From contig JBANDB010000001.1 of NCBI GenBank assembly GCA_037576215.1, positions 1,736,001-1,800,000 on the forward strand: a DNA stretch of 64,000 nt, read 5' to 3'. The translations under genes and the position numbers were made by a program. Shown here piece by piece: positions 59,556-64,000 of the stretch. This DNA comes from Armillaria gallica (Eukaryota > Basidiomycota > Agaricomycetes > Agaricales > Physalacriaceae). How positions within the stretch are numbered: position 1 is the first letter of the stretch; each line of letters starts with the position of its first letter. The notes below the pieces were generated by a model that was not told the origin of the DNA, searched no databases, and saw only the letters and a list, made by a program, of their open reading frames with translations.

Positions 59556-60710
59556 ATGACAGAAGGTCCAGTTGCACTAGTGACGGGTTCAGCTCGCGGA
59601 ATGGGCCGCGCTATTGCGCTGCGTCTCGCAAGCGATGGATTCAACATCGCTGTGAACGACATCGCTTCCCAGAAAGATAATCTGGAGACCCTTCGCGGCG
59701 AAATCGAGGGACTGGGAAAGAAAGCGTTCATTTACATTGCTGACGTTTCGAAGGAGGGTGAGGTAAAGGCTATGGTGGATGACACCGTAGAAGTGCTAGG
59801 CAAACTGGACGTTGTAAGCGTTCTCTTCAGTCTCCTTTCTCTCGTCTGAATTTTCTTACTCCAGATGGTAGCCAATGCAGGTATTTGTCCCGGTGTCTCT
59901 GGTCTCATGGACAGTGAGTTATCGAACATTTGTTTACGTCTTGGGAATCAGATTTCTGGAACTCTGATATCAGCTACGGCGGAGCAATGGGACCACATCT
60001 TTGCCGTAAACACGCGAGGAATATTCCTTTGCTACAAGTATGCTGCTATACAGATGGTTAAACAAGGCCGGGGAGGGCGTATTATTGGCGCGTGTTCCGT
60101 TGCAGGGATGAGAGGTAAGAATGAATCATTTGAGCTTCACCTTGCGACGGTCCTGATCCTATTTCCCTCAGCCCAAGGGCATTTCTGTCCTTACAGTGCA
60201 TCAAAGTTCGCTGTTCGCGGGGTGACGCAGAGCGCTGGTGTGTCTAATTGTTGCGATGAATGAATCTCAACATTCGACGTTGCATTTCTAGCAGAGGAAT
60301 TGGGACCGCATCAGATCACCGTCAATGCTTATGCACCTGGTGTGCATCATCCGGTTTCTTGTCCTTGACATTTTTCATACTAAGGGTGTCAGGATTTATT
60401 GACACACCCATGTCAAGATCTGTATTTCCTGGAGAAGGATTCGCTGAAAGTGTAAGAAATGTTGCTGGGCTCTCGTTAACCGTCTCCTAATTCTGGTTTC
60501 CCTAAAGGTTCACCACAGTGAAAACGTTGTTGCATTGAAAAAGATAGGGCAACCCAAGGATTTGGCTAGCTTGGTCTCGTACCTTGCGTCGCCAGAGTCG
60601 CACTTCATTACCGGACAGACTGTATGTGTCGCACAATTTGGTTGAATGTTTCTTCTCATAGACATATGTATCTCTAGATCTCCGTTGATGGTGGATCGTA
60701 CTTCAATTGA
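59556..60710 (+). CDS. Classical SDR, acetoin/diacetyl or 3-oxoacyl reductase-like
   Basis: Seven exons, about 260 residues, standard size. MTEGPVALVTGSARGMGRAI has TGxxxGxG; NDIASQKD, IADVSKEGEV, MVANAGICPG (NAG), the catalytic YSASKFAVRGVT and a C-terminal VVALKKIGQPKDLASLVSYL, FITGQTISVDGGSYFN follow. This pattern is close to diacetyl reductase/acetoin dehydrogenase and 3-oxoacyl-ACP reductase-type SDRs; NAD(P)H-dependent reduction of a small carbonyl is likely. Intact in all frames. Confidence 0.92.
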
Positions 60711-60944
60711 CCACGGTATCTCATCGGTCTTGAAAGATAAATAGTATTCGACACCTCCAACTTCTAATTTAGCTCCTACCTGGAACATCTGTTCAAGCCT
60801 GAAATACAATGAGAATATTTAATACCAATAAATGAAATTTTGTTAACTTATGTAAAAGCCGCTCGACGCGAGATTCGAAATCGCGCCCTAAAATGTCACA
60901 TGGCAGGATGACACCTCACTCTCCTCCAGGGTCGTCCATTGACG

Positions 60945-62223
60945 ATGCACAGCGAACCTACGACCTTCTCCGCAGAGTCGTATTTTGCTACCCAGGGTCC
61001 ACCGCCCAATCTCGAACATGAAGTCAGCGCCGTTCGCGCCTTTGTCGCCCAGCAAACCGAGCAGAATCGAAATGTAGTCTTGGTTACGGTGAGGTCATTC
61101 GAACGTTTGTTTAACTGCTTTGCTCAGTACTATAAGCATAGAGTGGAGGGACTACTGTTCCCCTAGAGCTCAATGTGTGAGAGTGTTCCGTTGCGCAGCA
61201 GTGGGAGACGCTTACGACTCGACGTATAACAGTGTTCGATTCCTGGATAATTTCAGTGCCGGTGCGTCGACCTCTGCATTGTTCTGTTGGACTTTTTACT
61301 CAAGGAATCATAGGTACCAGAGGCGCCACATCTGCAGAGTACTTCCTCAAAGCCGGATATGCCGTTATTTTCATGCATCGCCAGTTCAGTCTGCAGCCAT
61401 TCAGCCGACATTATTCCCATTCCACCAATCCTTTCCTCGACTTCCTCGAAATAGACCAGACGAACGGCAGCGAACCTCGGATCAGTGTAACGCCAGATAA
61501 AAGGACTCATTTGCTCGAGATCTTGACGGCGTACAAGTCGGTTCATACTTCCGGAACGCTGCTCACCTTGACGTTTGTCACTGTCAATGATTATCTCTGG
61601 CTTCTTCGTGCTGTTTCGCAGGAGCTCTCCGTCATGCGGAGAAGAGCGATGTATTACTTGGCCGCCGCCGTCAGTGATTTCTTCCTCCCAAGGCAGAAGA
61701 TGGTGCGTAACACCTTTTGCGTCCTTGAGCCTACATTAACATCTCCTAGTCAGAGCACAAAATTCAATCTGGCAAGGGAAGCCTACACATTGAGATGGAC
61801 CAAGTGCCAAAGATCCTTAAGTCTATGGTAGACGAATGGACTCATGACGGTTTCATTGTCTCGTTTAAGGTAATGAAGGATACTTTTACCAGTTGCCGTT
61901 TCTTATCTGCCTTTTCAAAGCTCGAAACGGATCCTCTTTTGCTGATACCAAAAGCGCATGCAGCCCTAGAACGATACGGTCACCAAGTGGTCATCGGGAA
62001 TGACCTTCATCGACGTAAATTCGAGGTGGTTTTTGTCTCTCGCAATGCTCATCCCGATGGCGACGCCTCGACCGGCAAGCCACACGAAGCCACTTCTACA
62101 TTCGTAGAACATTGGCTCCGTATCGATTTGGCTCGTGACCCATCCAAAGAAATCGAAGAGGACATCATTTCAGAACTAGTCAGACGGCACGAAGAATGGG
62201 TGAAGAAGAAACAAATCGTGTAA
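60945..62223 (+). CDS. CAB2: Phosphopantothenate--cysteine ligase (PPCS, Cab2)
   Basis: Several exons, about 335 residues. MHSEPTTFSAESYFATQGPP opens the protein. VLVTSGGTTVPLELNVVRFL, DNFSAGTRGATSAEYFL and the segment YLAAAVSDFFLP follow, the signatures of eukaryotic phosphopantothenoylcysteine synthetase. IVSFKLETDPLLLIPKAHAA and VVIGNDLHRRKFEVVFVS complete the core. It is the second step of CoA synthesis (phosphopantothenate plus cysteine with ATP or CTP). Three introns in about 250 bases lie between VLVT and GTRGATSA. The start is set at 60945, the first ATG in frame. It converges on the SEC2-like gene (stop codons 170 bases apart). Confidence 0.95.
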
Positions 62224-62392
62224 TGTATACAATCAGATTAAACGCGGACACATGGATGGAGGGTATCTATATGAAGTTCTAGATTATGCATGATTCCAAA
62301 GAAAGAAAAGTGTAGTTGATAAATAACCAGGCAGCTCTAGAGAACGCGTAGGCAAACAAATTGTAGTAGAAGTGTCGAAGTGTATAACAATA

Positions 62393-64000
62393 CTACCTCA
62401 ATCCACCAACGCGTGCCCAGAACATGTCCTCCTTTATCCGTACCAGCTCTTTCCAAGTCCTCTCCTCCCAAGTCGTATCACCGATATACACCTCCTTATT
62501 TTCATCGTCATCGTCAGGCTCCTCCTTCTCGTCATCGGATTCAGGCACAGACTCGACCGGCGACTCGAACTTTTCGTGCTCGTCATCATAAGCGGGTAGC
62601 ACGTTCCGATCTCCAAAGTCCACCTTTCCATTTACATGTGAAGGTGTAGGTGAAGAGGGTGCGTCGCTTTCATTGCCTTCGGAGCTAGATAGCTTTGCTT
62701 CCTCAGCCCCTTCTGGAGCAGGAGGGTTCTCTTCCACAACTACCACGTCTGATTCAGGTCCAGGCTTCTCAGAAGGTTCAGTCGCTGGAGCCTCGGGAGT
62801 GGGGGTCTATCCTCAGCTACGGGATGTTCGACCTCCTTCTCTACAATCTCAATCTCTTTCCCTGCCTCCACTTTTGCCTCCTCGTCCTTCTTTGCGTCAG
62901 ACTCTTCCTTCTCTCGGTCGTTGTCCTGTGCTTTCTTCTCATCCTCCTCTGTTTTTCCCTTTGCGGCTCCTTCAAGCTTCGGTGTACCTGGTCTCGACCC
63001 GGGCAAATGGCGGGCCCCACGGGCAGCAGCTCGTCTAGGGAGCGGAGGAGGCGCTGCAGGGGAAGCCGGCGTAGCGGGCCTAGACTCGGGAAGAGGTACG
63101 CGTGTCGGCGTTTGAGGGCGGTCCTCTAACGTGGGCGGTTCTGCCTCTTGTGCTGCTGCCGCTGCTTGTGGAGGCGGTGGGACAGGACGCCGGTCATGTC
63201 GTCGAGGCAGTGGCGGCGGGACTGGTGCTGGAGCGACTACCGAGGGACTCTTGGGACCAGCGGACAAGGACGGATGCACAGGCGGCGGTGTAAACTTCTT
63301 GCCTCGCGGGCTTTCATTCTGCGCTACGGCCTTTGCTTGGTCCCGTTCCCATGTATGGTCGAGTTTCTTTTCCTTCTCCTTCTCCAGTTGAAGCTTCTTC
63401 TTTTCTTTGTCATCGCCGCTCCAGCTCGCTGCCCTCTCGCCCAGTGCGCTGGCCATACCCCAAAGTCCTCTGCGTCGTGGTGGAACCGGAGGTTTGTCAC
63501 CATTCGACACAGCTGGTATTGGTGGCGGAGGTAACGACGGGACTTCCTCTTCCCATATCCTTTCCACGATACCCGTACGAACAAATGCCCACAGAGTGCA
63601 TGTCTGTCTCAACCGCGTAAGGCACCAGCCGCCAGCGCAAAGAGGGTACGCAGCCGTTGACTGGGAACTATTACTGGAGTGGTGGTTAGTCGTAAAATGA
63701 GCACTAGTGTTATTTGTCTGTGATTGTGAGGATGTCGATGCGAAAGAAGTCGTAGGGATGGAGAGGCTAGGAAGGGTCGATGATGGAGGCGTCGATGACG
63801 AAACTCTGAATATGTGGACTTGAGTAGGTTTCGTCTTTATTGGCGAAGGTGGAACAGAATTTGATCCATTCGAACCATTTAAAGGGTAAGACAATGGCTT
63901 CTTGAATAGAGAAGACGACCAGGAGCCACCAGAGCCAGAAGGTCGCAACTCAGAATTGGGAAAGACAGGCTCTCCACATAGAGCACATACGATGTTGTTC
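62393..64000 (-). CDS. SEC2: SEC2-like Rab exchange factor, C-terminal part (runs off the right edge; one apparent 1-base deletion)
   Basis: The window holds only the C-terminal portion, about 535 residues. It opens at the edge with NNIVCALCGEPVFPNSELRP, a Cys-rich segment, then a Ser/Thr-rich linker, YPLCAGGWCLTRLRQTCTLW with AFVRTGIVERIWEEE, and RRRGLWGMASALGERAASWS. A Pro-rich and acidic tail ends DTTWEERTWKELVRIKEDMF, WARVGGLR. These match basidiomycete Sec2p-domain proteins (GDP/GTP exchange for Rab/Sec4 at secretory vesicles); the coiled-coil catalytic part must lie beyond 64000. A C run at 62801-62805 (GGGGG on the plus strand) is one base short: after VAEDR the frame shifts, and TPTPEAPATEPSEKPGPES resumes. 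Confidence 0.75.

Noticed and set aside
60855..60885. tRNA T-arm-like GATTTCGAATCTCGC sequence (minus strand)
   Set aside because: The stem has a mismatch and no A box or matching 5' acceptor strand is present.
20263..62805. Programmed frameshifting as an explanation of the broken frames
   Set aside because: The sites share no slippery motif, occur in unrelated genes up to six times per gene, and all need the same one-base correction at a homopolymer.

Overview
The window is nuclear DNA from a filamentous basidiomycete, most likely an Agaricomycete. Nearly every gene is cut by short GT-AG introns of about 45-65 nt. Gene density is high (about one gene per 2.2 kb), genes lie on both strands, and several families are typical of mushroom-forming fungi: PPxY arrestin-like proteins, DUF2855 enzymes, and a multicopy membrane protein family with HPEG..YF motifs. 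I see no rRNA, convincing tRNA, CRISPR array or intact transposon.

Layout. 1-2.2 kb: nothing recognisable. 2.2-26.5 kb is a conserved housekeeping block: PAQR/hemolysin-III receptor (+), cytochrome P450 (+), mitochondrial RRG9 (-), arrestin-like protein (+), GPI transamidase subunit PIG-S (-), SANT-domain corepressor SNT1-like (+), parvulin Par14 (-), ribosome-recycling ATPase ABCE1/Rli1 (+), Cue3/ASCC2 (+), a doubtful hypothetical (-) and an XPG/FEN-type nuclease (+). Par14, ABCE1 and Cue3 are consecutive and all concern ribosome biogenesis, recycling or rescue.

27.7-44.6 kb is an accessory region. It holds four tandem minus-strand copies of a multi-pass membrane protein with two WW-like half motifs. 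Interspersed on the plus strand are small disordered acidic, proline-rich genes (29993, 32338, a mosaic remnant at 36751, and an unrelated-looking small gene at 31126). Two of the big genes have such a small gene diverging from their 5' side, and the pairs have been copied as segments. This is the best candidate for an undescribed system: a membrane WW-like protein plus a small PPLP/PPMP-containing partner. The pairing is inference only.

44.8-55.8 kb is rich in oxidoreductases: FMO (-), CYSTM tail protein (+), C2H2 regulator (-), FMO paralogue (+), SDR (-) and DUF2855 (+). 56-64 kb holds a coiled-coil protein with a SUMO-interaction-like motif (-), a small single-pass protein with a C-terminal PPPY (+), a classical SDR (+), phosphopantothenate-cysteine ligase (+) and the C-terminal part of a SEC2-like Rab exchange factor (-, running off the right edge).

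Data quality. From 20.2 kb onward I find about 18 places where a conserved reading frame is broken by the loss of exactly one base from a short run of identical bases; none is a gain. Essential genes (ABCE1) are hit, and Cue3 alone has six. This looks like consensus undercalling rather than biology. Gene spans below run across these sites.
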